Shown one piece after another: positions 16,080 to 24,389 of a stretch of DNA of 64,000 nt. The translations under genes and the position numbers were made by a program. The stretch comes from Nesterenkonia sp. LB17 (lineage in GTDB: Bacteria; Actinomycetota; Actinomycetes; Actinomycetales; Micrococcaceae). The number at the start of each line of letters is the position of its first letter. Within the stretch, counting starts at the first letter, position 1. Below the pieces are notes generated by a model. That model did no database searches and was not told the DNA's origin. It was given only the letters and a program-made list of their open reading frames with translations. The stretch covers positions 372,001 to 436,000 of the forward strand of contig NZ_JAJOYX010000003.1 of NCBI RefSeq assembly GCF_022565915.1, given 5' to 3'.

Positions 16080-17645
16080 ATGAGTGACACGCGCGCCGCC
16101 GAGGGGCCGAAACGGCAGCGTAGGCCCCAGGCCACCTCAGGCGTCGGCGGCTCCAGCCCGTCGGCTCGTGGTGTCCGGGACGGCCAGCCGTCGATCACTG
16201 TGTCGGTGGTCCTGGCGGTGCTCGTGGCCGGCGGCGCCGGACTGATTGCCGCCTGGGCAACCCCCCGCGGCCCGCTGAACGCCGGCGAGGTGCTGTGGTC
16301 GATGCTCGGCGCGCTCACAGTCGGCGTGCTCGCGGGAGCCCTGCTGCGCAGCCGGTGGAGCATGCTGCTGACCCCCGTGGTCTTCCTGACCGTCTTCGAG
16401 GTGGCCCGCCTCGGCACGGCCGGTGCCACCGTCGACGAGATCCGCCTCGACTCCCTCATCGCGGTCCTCGGCTTCCTGGCCGGGCGGGGCGTGCACGGGC
16501 TGCTGGTCCTGGTGCCCATGATCCTGGGCTGTCGTCTCGGCGTCGAGGTCGCGGCCCGCCGGAGGACAGGTGGTCCGACCCGGATGACCAGGTGGGGCTG
16601 GTCGGGGGTGCTGCTGGCCGGTGTGACGGTCCTGGTGCTGGCGGCCCTGGCCGCCCGTCCCGCGTCAACGGCCCCGGTCCTCGACGCCACCGGTGAACCC
16701 GTGGAGGGGAGCATCGCCGAGCTCGTCACCGTGTCGGTCAATGGGTCAGACCAGACCCTGATGATCCGCGGCTCAGACGTGGAGGACCCTGTCCTGCTTC
16801 ACCTCGCCGGCGGGCCGGGGGGCACAGACCTGGGGGCCATGCGGCTGGACCCGTCGCTGGAAGAGGACTTCGTCGTGGTCACCTGGGACCAGCCGGGGAC
16901 CGGCAAGTCGTACTCCGCGATCGACCCGGTCGAGGACATGACGCTGCAACGGGTGGTGGATGACACGCTCGAGGTGACCGAGCATCTGCGCGAGCGGTTC
17001 GCCCAGGATCGGATCATCCTCACCGGCCAGTCGTGGGGCACGCTCCCAGGAGTGCTGGCCGTACAGCAGCACCCGGAGCGATATCGGGCCTTCGTGGGCA
17101 CCGGGCAGATGGTCGATCTCCGCGAGACCGACCAGATCTTCTATGACGAGAGCCTGGAGCTGGCGAGCGCGACAGAGGATGAGGAGCTCGAGGCGCAGCT
17201 GATCGCGCAGGGTCCGCCGCCGTATTCGGACATGCTCGACTACACAGCGATCGTCGGTACGGAGCGAACCATCTACTCCTACCCGGAGTTCGACGGTTCG
17301 ACCGAGATGACCGCGACCATCTGGGTGCCGGAGAACACCTTCATGGACCAGGTGAACGCGATCCGCGGCCTGCTCGACACGTACTCCCTGCTGTACCCAC
17401 AGCTGCAGGACGTGGACCTGCGCGACGAGGCACCACGTCTCGACGTCCCGGTCTACGTCGTCATGGGTGAGCACGAAGCACGCGGCCGGGTCGAGCCGGC
17501 CCGAGAATGGTTCGAACAGCTGGAGGCCCCCGCCAAGACGTGGGTGGAGCTGCCCGCATCCAGCCACCGGGCCTCCTTCGAGCGGCCAGACGACTATGCA
17601 GCGCTTCTCCGACAGGTCCTGACCGAGACCGCCACGTACCGCTGA
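16080..17645 (+). CDS. Membrane-anchored alpha/beta hydrolase (S33-like)
   Basis: A 521-residue protein. Residues about 40-200 contain five or so hydrophobic segments. The rest is an alpha/beta hydrolase with an oxyanion motif (LHLAGGPGG), WDQPGTGKS, the nucleophile elbow GQSWGT and a late Asp/His pair (VMGEHEARG, SSHRASF). The order resembles proline iminopeptidase-like hydrolases carrying an N-terminal membrane module, so the catalytic part is probably outside the cell; the substrate is unknown. ATG at 16080 follows GGAGG by 6-7 bases; the open frame extending upstream has no such site. Duplicated fragments at 13981-14079 suggest a second copy once existed nearby. Confidence 0.8.
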   Translation: MSDTRAAEGPKRQRRPQATSGVGGSSPSARGVRDGQPSITVSVVLAVLVAGGAGLIAAWATPRGPLNAGEVLWSMLGALTVGVLAGALLRSRWSMLLTPVVFLTVFEVARLGTAGATVDEIRLDSLIAVLGFLAGRGVHGLLVLVPMILGCRLGVEVAARRRTGGPTRMTRWGWSGVLLAGVTVLVLAALAARPASTAPVLDATGEPVEGSIAELVTVSVNGSDQTLMIRGSDVEDPVLLHLAGGPGGTDLGAMRLDPSLEEDFVVVTWDQPGTGKSYSAIDPVEDMTLQRVVDDTLEVTEHLRERFAQDRIILTGQSWGTLPGVLAVQQHPERYRAFVGTGQMVDLRETDQIFYDESLELASATEDEELEAQLIAQGPPPYSDMLDYTAIVGTERTIYSYPEFDGSTEMTATIWVPENTFMDQVNAIRGLLDTYSLLYPQLQDVDLRDEAPRLDVPVYVVMGEHEARGRVEPAREWFEQLEAPAKTWVELPASSHRASFERPDDYAALLRQVLTETATYR

Positions 17646-17782
17646 AGGGTCTTGAACTCCCGGGTAGACGCTGAGACGGTCCGGCTGGAGGTCTTCCCAC
17701 GGGTCCACGGCGGAGCGGACTGGCGCGCACGGGCAGTTCGCATATTCGTTGCTCAACCCCTCGCTGACGCCAGCGGATGCAC

Positions 17783-17818
17783 GTCGGGCCCCCACGCAGT
17801 GAAGCGTAGGGGCCCGAC
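17783..17818. terminator. Hairpin between hydrolase gene and tRNA-Met
   Basis: A perfect 10-bp stem (GTCGGGCCCC with GGGGCCCGAC) encloses a further 4-bp stem and a 6-base loop. No U-run follows in either direction. Its position suits both the hydrolase mRNA and the tRNA-Met transcript. Confidence 0.6.
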
Positions 17819-17846
17819 ATGCAGGTCGCCTGTGCGGCGTTCTCGG

Positions 17847-17920
17847 TAGCGGTGGGGGGGCTCGATCCCCCGACCTCACGATTATGAGTCGTGCGCTCTA
17901 ACCAGCTGAGCTACACCGCC
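17847..17920 (-). tRNA. tRNA-Met (anticodon CAT)
   Basis: A 74-base cloverleaf with acceptor GGCGGTG/CACCGCT, D arm AGCTGGTTAGAGC, anticodon loop CTCATAA and T loop ATCGAGC. The first acceptor pair is G-U rather than the initiator mismatch, so it reads as the elongator or an Ile2-type CAT tRNA; elongator is favoured. CCA is not encoded. Confidence 0.93.
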
Positions 17921-17969
17921 ATACCCCGACCCTCCACCCCGCCAGGGAGGAGGAGAATCGGCTTGAATG

Positions 17970-18008
17970 AGAAAGACCCGCGCCGCGCAATGTGCTGCGC
18001 TGCGCGGG
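17970..18008 (-). terminator. Terminator after tRNA-Thr
   Basis: On the minus strand a GC-rich stem (CCCGCGC with GCGCGGG, extended by GCGCA/TGCGC) is followed by TCTTTCTC. It sits just downstream of tRNA-Thr and before tRNA-Met. Confidence 0.75.
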
Positions 18009-18019
18009 CTCCCAATCAG

Positions 18020-18091
18020 AGCCCCAAGCGGGAATCGATCCCGCGACCTCAGTCTTACCAAGACTGCGCTCTACCACTGAGCTATTGGGGC
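18020..18091 (-). tRNA. tRNA-Thr (anticodon GGT)
   Basis: A 72-base cloverleaf with acceptor GCCCCAA/TTGGGGC, D arm AGTGGTAGAGC, anticodon stem CAGTC/GACTG with loop TTGGTAA, and T arm GCGGG/CCCGC. Discriminator base is U and CCA is not encoded. It lies upstream of tRNA-Met on the same strand, each with its own hairpin. Confidence 0.95.
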
Positions 18092-18174
18092 AACAGCACT
18101 GAACTCTACCACCAGTTCAGCACCGTTCAAAAATCGGTCAGAGGTGAGCTGCCTCTCCCCTGACCGGGTGTCTC

Positions 18175-18204
18175 CGCCGCCGCAGATCGGGACCTGCGGC
18201 GGCG
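18175..18204 (-). terminator. Strong hairpin downstream of DEAD-box helicase
   Basis: An 11-bp perfect GC stem (CGCCGCCGCAG with its complement) with an 8-base loop starts 30 bases beyond the helicase stop codon. A weaker C/G hairpin lies between them at 18207-18230. No U-run, so termination efficiency is uncertain. Confidence 0.6.
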
Positions 18205-18233
18205 AAGTCCGAACCCCTTTTCAGGGGGACGAT

Positions 18234-20423
18234 TCACTTCCAGCGCGGCTTGCGATCCTTGTTGCCGAATCGGCTGTCGCCGGATCCTGCGCGGCCGCCT
18301 CGATCGCTCGAGCCGCCCTCACGCTTGCCGGCATAGCTGCCGCGAGACTCGCCGGAGCCGCCGCGGGACTCGGTGCCGCCGGAGGGAGCGCCGGTGTCGC
18401 GCTCCATCTTCAGCAGCTCCCCGCCGATGCGGGTCTTCGCCAGGGCGGCCCACTGCTCGGAGGAGAGCTTCTCAGGCAGCTCCACGAGGGAGTGCGTGGG
18501 GCGGATGTCGATGCCGCCGATCTCGCGGGCGCTGAGCCCAGCCTCGTTGGCGATGGCGCCGACGATGTGTCCTGGGTTCACGCCGTTGCGACGGCCGACA
18601 GCGATCTTGTACATCGCGTTGCCGGGACCGGCGGTGCGCGGTCCGCGCTCACGCTGGCCGCGATCCGGGCGATCGCCGCCTGCACGGTCCTCGCCGACCT
18701 CACGCTTGGATTCACGGACGAGCTCGTCGTCGCGCTTCTCGTCGAGCAGCAGCGGCCGTCCGTCGTGGACCATGGCGACCAGTGCGGCTGCCACGTCTTC
18801 GGCGGGAGTGTTGTGCTCCTGGGTGTAGGAGGCCACGAGTCCGCGGTACTCCTCGAGCTCTTCCGAGGCCAGGGTCTCGGTGATCCGCTCCGAGAAGCGA
18901 TCGAGCCGCGAGGAGTTCACATCCGCGATGGTCGGCATGGACATCTGCTCGACCGGCTGGCGGGTGGCCTTCTCGATGGACCGCAGCATGCGCTTCTCGC
19001 GGGGAGTCACGAACAGGACGGCGTCGCCGGAGCGACCCGCGCGGCCGGTGCGGCCGATGCGGTGCACGTAGGACTCGGTGTCCAGCGGGATGTCGTAGTT
19101 GAAGACGTGGGTGATGCGCTCGACGTCGAGACCGCGGGCGGCGACGTCGGTGGCGACGAGCACGTCGATGCGGCCGGACTTGAGGTTCTCCACGGTCTTC
19201 TCGCGCAGGTTCTGCGGGATGTCACCGTTGATCGCTGCGGTGCGGAAGCCGCGGGCGGCGAGCTTGTTCGAGACCTCTTCGGTGGCCGAGCGGGTGCGCA
19301 CGAAGACGATCGCGGCATCGTGCGGCTCGGTCTCGAGGATGCGGGTCAGCGCCTCGTTCTTGGCCGAGTGCTTGATCAGCACGAAGCGCTGGCGGGTGTT
19401 GGTGCCGGTGGAGGTCTTGGACTTGACCGAGACCTCGACCGGATCATTGAGGTAGTCCGCGGAGATCCGGCGGATCGCCTTGGGCATCGTGGCGGAGAAC
19501 AGTGCGACCTGTTTGGTCTTCGGGGTGCGGGCCAGAATCTGGTCCACCTCCTCGGCGAAGCCCATGCGCAGCATCTCGTCAGCCTCATCGAGCACCAGGT
19601 GCTTGATCGTGGAGAGGTTCAGCGAACCGCGGGTCATGTGGTCGATGACGCGACCGGGAGTGCCGACGACGACGTGGGCGCCGCGGCGCAGGCCCTCGAG
19701 CTGCGGGCCGTAGGGGGAGCCGCCGTAGATCGGCAGCACGGTGATGCCGGGGACGCCCTGCGCGTAGGTGGCGAACGCCTCGGCGACCTGGATGGCGAGT
19801 TCACGAGTGGGGGCGAGCACCAGAGTCGAGGGCGAGTTGCCCAGCTCTCCGGCGTCGTTCGCGCGAGCCATATGGGACAGCGCCGGCAGCGCGAAGGCCG
19901 CAGTCTTGCCGGTGCCGGTCTGGGCCAGACCGACGACGTCGCGGCCCTCGCTCAGCAGCGGGATGGTCTGCGCCTGGATCGGGGACGGGGTCTCGTAGCC
20001 GAGCTTGGTCACCGACTGCAGCACCCGGGGATCCAGGCCCAGCTCGGAGAACTTCGGGCCCGTGGGCTCTTCAACGGCCTTGGGGGCCGCCTCTGCAGAG
20101 GCTTCGGCAACAGGTGCCTCAGCGGCGGGGGCGGACTCGACCGGTGCCTCAGCGACCGGGGCGGACTCGACGACCGGTGCCGCGGCAGCTGCGGGAGCGG
20201 CCTCGACGGCCGGAACGGCCTCGGTGGTGTTCTCGGCCTCGGCGGTCGGGGCTGCTTCGGTCCCAACCTGTGCAGCCTCGGCGGGAGCCTCGGTCTCAGA
20301 AGGGGTGGCAGTCTCCGGCGTCTGCGTCGCGCCTGACTCCGTGGTGGCTGCGGTCTGCGCCGCAGCTGCGGTCTCGGCGTCGCCCGGGGTGGGCTCTGCG
20401 GAGTTGTGGTCCTGGATCGTCAT
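18234..20423 (-). CDS. deaD: DEAD-box ATP-dependent RNA helicase, CsdA/DeaD type
   Basis: A 729-residue cytoplasmic helicase unwinding structured RNA, usually in ribosome assembly and cold adaptation. Residues 1-115 are an Ala/Glu/Pro-rich low-complexity extension. The core follows: Q motif region, AQTGTGKT, PTRELAIQ, TPGRVIDH, DEAD, SAT, then RGLDVERI and HRIGRTGRAG. A DbpA-type RNA-binding domain (MYKIAVGRRNGVNPGHIVG) sits near residue 600, ending in a Gly/Arg/Ser-rich basic tail. GAGGAG lies 6-7 bases before the ATG. The 388-base upstream gap may include a long leader, as cold-shock mRNAs often do. Confidence 0.95.
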   Translation of the reverse strand: MTIQDHNSAEPTPGDAETAAAAQTAATTESGATQTPETATPSETEAPAEAAQVGTEAAPTAEAENTTEAVPAVEAAPAAAAAPVVESAPVAEAPVESAPAAEAPVAEASAEAAPKAVEEPTGPKFSELGLDPRVLQSVTKLGYETPSPIQAQTIPLLSEGRDVVGLAQTGTGKTAAFALPALSHMARANDAGELGNSPSTLVLAPTRELAIQVAEAFATYAQGVPGITVLPIYGGSPYGPQLEGLRRGAHVVVGTPGRVIDHMTRGSLNLSTIKHLVLDEADEMLRMGFAEEVDQILARTPKTKQVALFSATMPKAIRRISADYLNDPVEVSVKSKTSTGTNTRQRFVLIKHSAKNEALTRILETEPHDAAIVFVRTRSATEEVSNKLAARGFRTAAINGDIPQNLREKTVENLKSGRIDVLVATDVAARGLDVERITHVFNYDIPLDTESYVHRIGRTGRAGRSGDAVLFVTPREKRMLRSIEKATRQPVEQMSMPTIADVNSSRLDRFSERITETLASEELEEYRGLVASYTQEHNTPAEDVAAALVAMVHDGRPLLLDEKRDDELVRESKREVGEDRAGGDRPDRGQRERGPRTAGPGNAMYKIAVGRRNGVNPGHIVGAIANEAGLSAREIGGIDIRPTHSLVELPEKLSSEQWAALAKTRIGGELLKMERDTGAPSGGTESRGGSGESRGSYAGKREGGSSDRGGRAGSGDSRFGNKDRKPRWK

Positions 20424-20811
20424 GTTGACTCCTCGTCACATGTCATGCGACCGAGAGGACCCGCTGAAGATCCAGTCCCAGGAAACCTGCACAATCAACC
20501 ACCGCTGCTCGAAGGGGCTGGGCGTGCCAAATGGCAATGCACACAACCCCTGCATGGGCAGGGCAGGTTGCTTGGGTATCTAGGACGGGACTGGATCAGT
20601 CACAGGGACTCGGCCGCTTTGTCGGCTCCGGAGTCGACCCGTGGATACACACAACCCTCTACGAGCGTCCGGCCCCATGTGGATGGGGCACGCTCGGAGT
20701 CAGCAAGAGAAAACGGGATCATCCGGAGAATGCCCATTCAGTCTAGCCCAGGTCCACCCCGACTGTCGCCTTTGGAGACGAAGGTCACGTCCACGTCCCT
20801 GAGCTGGACTT
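20424..20811. other. 388-bp gene-free stretch upstream of deaD
   Basis: It should hold the deaD promoter and leader on the minus strand and the end of the MOSC transcript. I see an imperfect stem around 20538-20570 (CAACC...GGTTG with CTGC/GCAG inside) but no gene or known RNA family. Confidence 0.4.
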
Positions 20812-21438
20812 TCAGTCGTCCGGTCGGGCCAGCGCCGGGCCCCGTCGCAGCGCGGTCTCCCGAATGGCGACCCCGGCACGCTCCGCGACGGCGATCACCG
20901 CGGCGCGGTCCCCGGCCTGCACGGTGCCGGGTGTGATGACCTTGAAGTAGGTGCCCGGCCGTCCCGCCGCGATGAAGCGTCTGACCCAGCCGGGCTGATC
21001 CAGCCAGCGCCCGAAGGTGGCGCAGGGGATGCGCGGGACCGTGGCTTCAAGCACCACCCGGTCCCCGATCTGCCAGCGCTCACCGGGGTGGGCGCCGTCG
21101 AGATCGATCCCGGAGAGCCGCAGGTTCTCCCCGAAGCTGCCTGATGGGATCTCCCGCCCCAGTTCCCTGGCCCACCACTGGGCGTCCTCCTCCGCATAGG
21201 CGTAGACGGCCTTCTCCGGCCCGCCGTGGTGCTGGCGGTCGGCCTGGACGTCACCATGCAGCCCCAGGGTGCGCACCTGAACCGGGCCGGAGACCGGACG
21301 CTTGTCGATCCCGCTGACCCCGACCTGGCCGACGTCGTCGCGGATCAGCTGGTGCACCACGCAGACCGCGTCCACGGTCCCGGTGAGTCCCAGCCGATCT
21401 GCCGCGCCCGCCAGACAGGTCGGAGAGGACTCAGCCAC
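20812..21438 (-). CDS. MOSC domain protein, YiiM-like
   Basis: A 208-residue MOSC-fold protein. GIDKRPVSGPV, GLHGDVQADRQHHGG, KAVYAYAEED and GSFGENLRLSG are the standard YiiM-type landmarks, and the conserved Cys follows in RIPCATFGRW. Family members handle sulfur delivery to or from molybdenum cofactor, or reduce N-hydroxylated compounds with Moco. The start is ambiguous: GTG at 21438 overlaps the metB stop by 8 bases and is used here; an ATG at 21474 would overlap by 44 bases. It follows cbs-metB in the same direction, so it is probably in that operon. Confidence 0.85.
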   Translation of the reverse strand: MAESSPTCLAGAADRLGLTGTVDAVCVVHQLIRDDVGQVGVSGIDKRPVSGPVQVRTLGLHGDVQADRQHHGGPEKAVYAYAEEDAQWWARELGREIPSGSFGENLRLSGIDLDGAHPGERWQIGDRVVLEATVPRIPCATFGRWLDQPGWVRRFIAAGRPGTYFKVITPGTVQAGDRAAVIAVAERAGVAIRETALRRGPALARPDD

Positions 21439-22600
21439 GGCGCTCGAGCCCAGCGAGGGCGGTGTCGAGATCATCGATCAGGTCCGCCACGTCCTCGATG
21501 CCCACCGAGAGGCGCAGCAGGTTCTCCGGGACCGCGAGCTCGGTGCCGCGCACCGAGGCGTGGGTCATCTCGTGCGGGTAGTTCATCAGCGACTCGATGC
21601 CGCCCAGGGACTCGGCGAGGATGAAGAGCCGGGTGCCCTCGGCGACCTTGCGGGCCGCGGCCTCTCCGCCGGCGAGCTGGATCGAGACCATCCCGCCGAA
21701 GCCGCTCATCTGAGCCTTGGCCAGTTCGTGGCCGGGGTGATCGGGGAGCCCTGGGTAGAGCACCCGCTCGACGGCGGGGTGGTCCACCAGGTGCTCGGCG
21801 ATGGCCTGGGCGTTGCTGCAGTGCCGGTCCATGCGCACCGCCAGCGTCTTGAGCCCGCGGGTGGTCAGGTAGGCGTCCAGCGGGCCGGAGACGGCGCCCA
21901 CTGCGAACTGCTGGAAGCCGATGGAGGCGGCCAGCTCGTCGTCGGAGGTGATCACGGCGCCGCCGACGACGTCGGAATGCCCGCCGATGTACTTGGTGGT
22001 GGAGTGCACCACGATGTCCGCGCCCAGCGCCAGCGGCTGCTGGAGGTAGGGGCTGGCGAAGGTGTTGTCCACCAGCAGCAGCGCGTTGTTCTCGTGGGCG
22101 ATCTTCGCCAGGGCGGCGATGTCAGTGATCGACATCAGCGGGTTCGAGGGGGTCTCGACCCACAGCAGCGTCGCATCCGGCTCGGACATCTCGGCCGCCA
22201 CCCGGTCGAGGTCGGTGAGGTCCAGCGGGGTGTTCGCGATCCCCCAGTCGCCGTGGATGCGGCTGATCAGCCGGTAGGAGCCGCCGTAGGCGTCGTTGCC
22301 CATCACGATCCGCTGCCCTGGCCGGGTGACGGCGCGGATGATCGCATCCTCGGCGGCCAGGCCGGAGCCGAAGCTGAAGGCGTGGCGCCCGCCCTCCAGC
22401 GCGGCCAGCTGGGTCTGCAGCGAGGTGCGGGTGGGGTTGCCCGCGCGGCCGTAGTCGTAGCCGCGACGCAGGTTGCCGATCCCGTCGGGGGCGTAGGTGG
22501 TGGAGAAGTGCAGCGGCGGCACCACTGCCCCGAAGACCTCGTCGATCTCTTGTCCGGCGTGGATGGCGTCGGTGGCGAATCCGTGGCGGTTCTCGGTCAT
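21431..22600 (-). CDS. metB: Cystathionine gamma-synthase/gamma-lyase family PLP enzyme
   Basis: A 389-residue Cys/Met-metabolism PLP enzyme. The cofactor lysine is K203 in HSTTKYIGGHSD. FSFGSGLAAEDAI and ETPSNPLMSITDI are family signatures. It starts on the last bases of the cbs stop (ATGA), so the two are translationally coupled. Next to cystathionine beta-synthase the physiological role is likely reverse transsulfuration (cystathionine to cysteine, gamma-lyase), although actinobacterial homologues are usually named metB and may also make cystathionine from an acylhomoserine. Sequence alone does not separate the two activities. Confidence 0.92.
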   Translation of the reverse strand: MTENRHGFATDAIHAGQEIDEVFGAVVPPLHFSTTYAPDGIGNLRRGYDYGRAGNPTRTSLQTQLAALEGGRHAFSFGSGLAAEDAIIRAVTRPGQRIVMGNDAYGGSYRLISRIHGDWGIANTPLDLTDLDRVAAEMSEPDATLLWVETPSNPLMSITDIAALAKIAHENNALLLVDNTFASPYLQQPLALGADIVVHSTTKYIGGHSDVVGGAVITSDDELAASIGFQQFAVGAVSGPLDAYLTTRGLKTLAVRMDRHCSNAQAIAEHLVDHPAVERVLYPGLPDHPGHELAKAQMSGFGGMVSIQLAGGEAAARKVAEGTRLFILAESLGGIESLMNYPHEMTHASVRGTELAVPENLLRLSVGIEDVADLIDDLDTALAGLERRG

Positions 22601-24159
22601 CGGGTCTCCTTCTCCTGGGCACCTGAGAGGTGCGCAAGCAGGTCATTGCGGGTGAGCACCCCGACGATGTCGCCGTTCTCGGCGACCAGCAGGGTGGGGT
22701 TGCTCCTGAGCTTCTTCAGAATCTGCGGGAGGGTCTCGGTGATCCCGACCAGCGGCAGGTCGATGGCCAGATGGTCGGTGACCAGCTCATCGGGTGTGGC
22801 GTGACCGACGATCAGGTCCTCGGAGAGGTCGGCGACGTCGACGATCCCGTAGACCTCCCCGATCCGGGCGACCCGCCCGGGCTGGTCGATCACCGGGACG
22901 ATGTCGATGCCGTAGCGGTTCATCACCGAGACCGCCTCGCGCAGGGTGGTCTGCCGGGAGATGGAGACCACCTCGGGCATCGCGGCGGAGAACAGCGAAC
23001 TCTTCGCCAGCAGCACATCCCCGGCGGTCACGGTGTCGGCGTCCATGCTCGACGCGTCCCGCTTCGTGGCGCTGGCGGCGTGGTCGGCGTCGTCGACTGT
23101 CGGGTCGGCGCCGATCAGTCCGCTCTTCACCGCGTCGGTGAGCTCCGCGGAGCTCTTCACGCTGATCTCGACACCGGTGGAGTTCGAGACCACCGCGCCG
23201 AATCCGTGGTCGATCATCCACTGGTCGTTGAAGATCTTGCCCAGGTAGCCCCGTCCGGAGTCGGGGAGCACCGCGACGACGACGTCGTCGGGCCCCAGAT
23301 CCTGGGCGAGCTTCAGCGCTGCGGCGACGGCGGTGCCGGAGGAACCGCCGACCAGGAGGCCCTCTTCGGTGGCGAGCCGTCGTGCCATGGCGAAGGATTC
23401 GGCGTCGGAGATGGCGTGGTGCTCGTCCGGGATCGACGCGTCGTAGTTCTTCACCCAGATGTCCTCGCCGACACCCTCGACGAAATAGGGACGGCCTTCG
23501 CCGCCGGAGTAGATGGACCCGTCGGGGTCAGCGACCACCACGCGCACGGGGCCGCCGGGGCGATCGGCGGAGACCTCTTTGAGGTAGCGCCCGGAGCCGG
23601 TGACGGTGCCGCCGGTGCCGGCGCCGACCACCAGGTGGGTGACCTTGCCGTCGGTGTCGTCCCAGATCTCTGGCCCGGTGGTCTCGTAGTGGGAGTTCGG
23701 CGCGGCCGGGTTGGAGAACTGGTCCGGCTTGTAGCCGCCCTCGATCTCGCCTGCCAGCTGGTCGGAGATCCCGTAGTAGGACAGCGGGGACTCTGCGGGG
23801 ACTCCTGCCGGGCCCACGACGACGTCGGCGCCGTAGGCGCGCAGCACGTCACGCTTCTCCTGGGCCACCTTGGGCACCGTGACGAAGACCGCCCGGTAGC
23901 CCTTCTGCTGGGCCACCAGAGCCAGGCCGACGCCGGTGTTGCCGGAGGTCGGCTCGACCACCACTCCCCCGGGCTTCAGCAGACCCGCGGACTCGGCCTC
24001 CTCGATCATCTTCAGCGCGATGCGATCCTTGATGGACCCACCCGGGTTGAGGTACTCGAGTTTCACAAGGACGGTGGCGGAGACGCCCTCGGTGATCCGA
24101 TTCAGCTTCACCAGAGGGGTTCGGCCGATCAGCTCGACGACGGACTGGGCATATTTCAT
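22597..24159 (-). CDS. cbs: Cystathionine beta-synthase with C-terminal CBS pair
   Basis: A 520-residue PLP enzyme condensing homocysteine and serine to cystathionine. The PLP lysine is K44 in NPGGSIKDRIA; PTSGNTGVGLA and GAGTGGTVTGSGRYLK bind substrate and phosphate. Two CBS motifs follow (from about residue 400, with IVPVIDQ and VGVLTRNDLLAHL). A Ser/Asp/Ala-rich insertion of roughly 50 residues (about 330-380) sits between catalytic and regulatory parts, making it longer than the usual actinobacterial enzyme (about 460). The ATG is preceded by TAGAGT at leaderless spacing. First gene of the cbs-metB-MOSC operon. Confidence 0.93.
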   Translation of the reverse strand: MKYAQSVVELIGRTPLVKLNRITEGVSATVLVKLEYLNPGGSIKDRIALKMIEEAESAGLLKPGGVVVEPTSGNTGVGLALVAQQKGYRAVFVTVPKVAQEKRDVLRAYGADVVVGPAGVPAESPLSYYGISDQLAGEIEGGYKPDQFSNPAAPNSHYETTGPEIWDDTDGKVTHLVVGAGTGGTVTGSGRYLKEVSADRPGGPVRVVVADPDGSIYSGGEGRPYFVEGVGEDIWVKNYDASIPDEHHAISDAESFAMARRLATEEGLLVGGSSGTAVAAALKLAQDLGPDDVVVAVLPDSGRGYLGKIFNDQWMIDHGFGAVVSNSTGVEISVKSSAELTDAVKSGLIGADPTVDDADHAASATKRDASSMDADTVTAGDVLLAKSSLFSAAMPEVVSISRQTTLREAVSVMNRYGIDIVPVIDQPGRVARIGEVYGIVDVADLSEDLIVGHATPDELVTDHLAIDLPLVGITETLPQILKKLRSNPTLLVAENGDIVGVLTRNDLLAHLSGAQEKETR

Positions 24160-24166
24160 GCGCCCA

Positions 24167-24172
24167 ACTCTA
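24167..24172 (-). promoter_or_regulatory. -10 hexamer of cbs operon, leaderless configuration
   Basis: On the minus strand TAGAGT lies 7 bases before the cbs ATG; TGACTG 18 bases further upstream is a possible -35 element. Confidence 0.55.
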
Positions 24173-24208
24173 CCGATGTCCTGAGCGGATCAGTCAGTGC
24201 CAGTCTTC

Positions 24209-24224
24209 TGGCGAAACTTCGCCA
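24209..24224. promoter_or_regulatory. Palindromic operator candidate upstream of cbs
   Basis: TGGCGAA-AC-TTCGCCA, two perfect 7-base arms, lies about 50-65 bases upstream of the inferred cbs start point, where activators commonly bind. The regulator is unknown. Confidence 0.45.
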
Positions 24225-24256
24225 CGCTGACCTGCGCCGGGAAAGGATCGCGGGAC

Positions 24257-24309
24257 ATGCGCCCGGAGACTCCTCCGGCGGCCTCTCTGGAGCGCGTCTC
24301 CGGGCGCAT
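24257..24309. repeat. 14-bp perfect inverted repeat between cbs and DNA glycosylase gene
   Basis: Arms at 24257-24270 and 24296-24309 are perfectly complementary (starting ATGCGCCCGG on the + strand), with a 25-base spacer that can form a small inner CTCC/GGAG stem. It lies in the divergent gap and contains no coding sequence. Confidence 0.8.
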
Positions 24310-24389
24310 CGCAGGGCCGCTTCTCGGGACGGCTTATCGGGGAGCAGGGCGGCGACGCCGATGTCCCAGCCTTGTGCCACAGTGGAACC

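Noticed and set aside
17847-18091. tRNA genes as integration sites of a mobile element
   Set aside because: No integrase and no direct repeat of a tRNA 3' end were found in the neighbouring accessory patch.
18207-18230. Second deaD terminator hairpin
   Set aside because: Only about 5 pairs with an overlapping G-run; too weak to list separately.
24160-24389. SAM riboswitch in front of cbs
   Set aside because: The inverted repeats do not form the multi-helix core of known SAM classes, and the TAGAGT position implies an mRNA without a leader.
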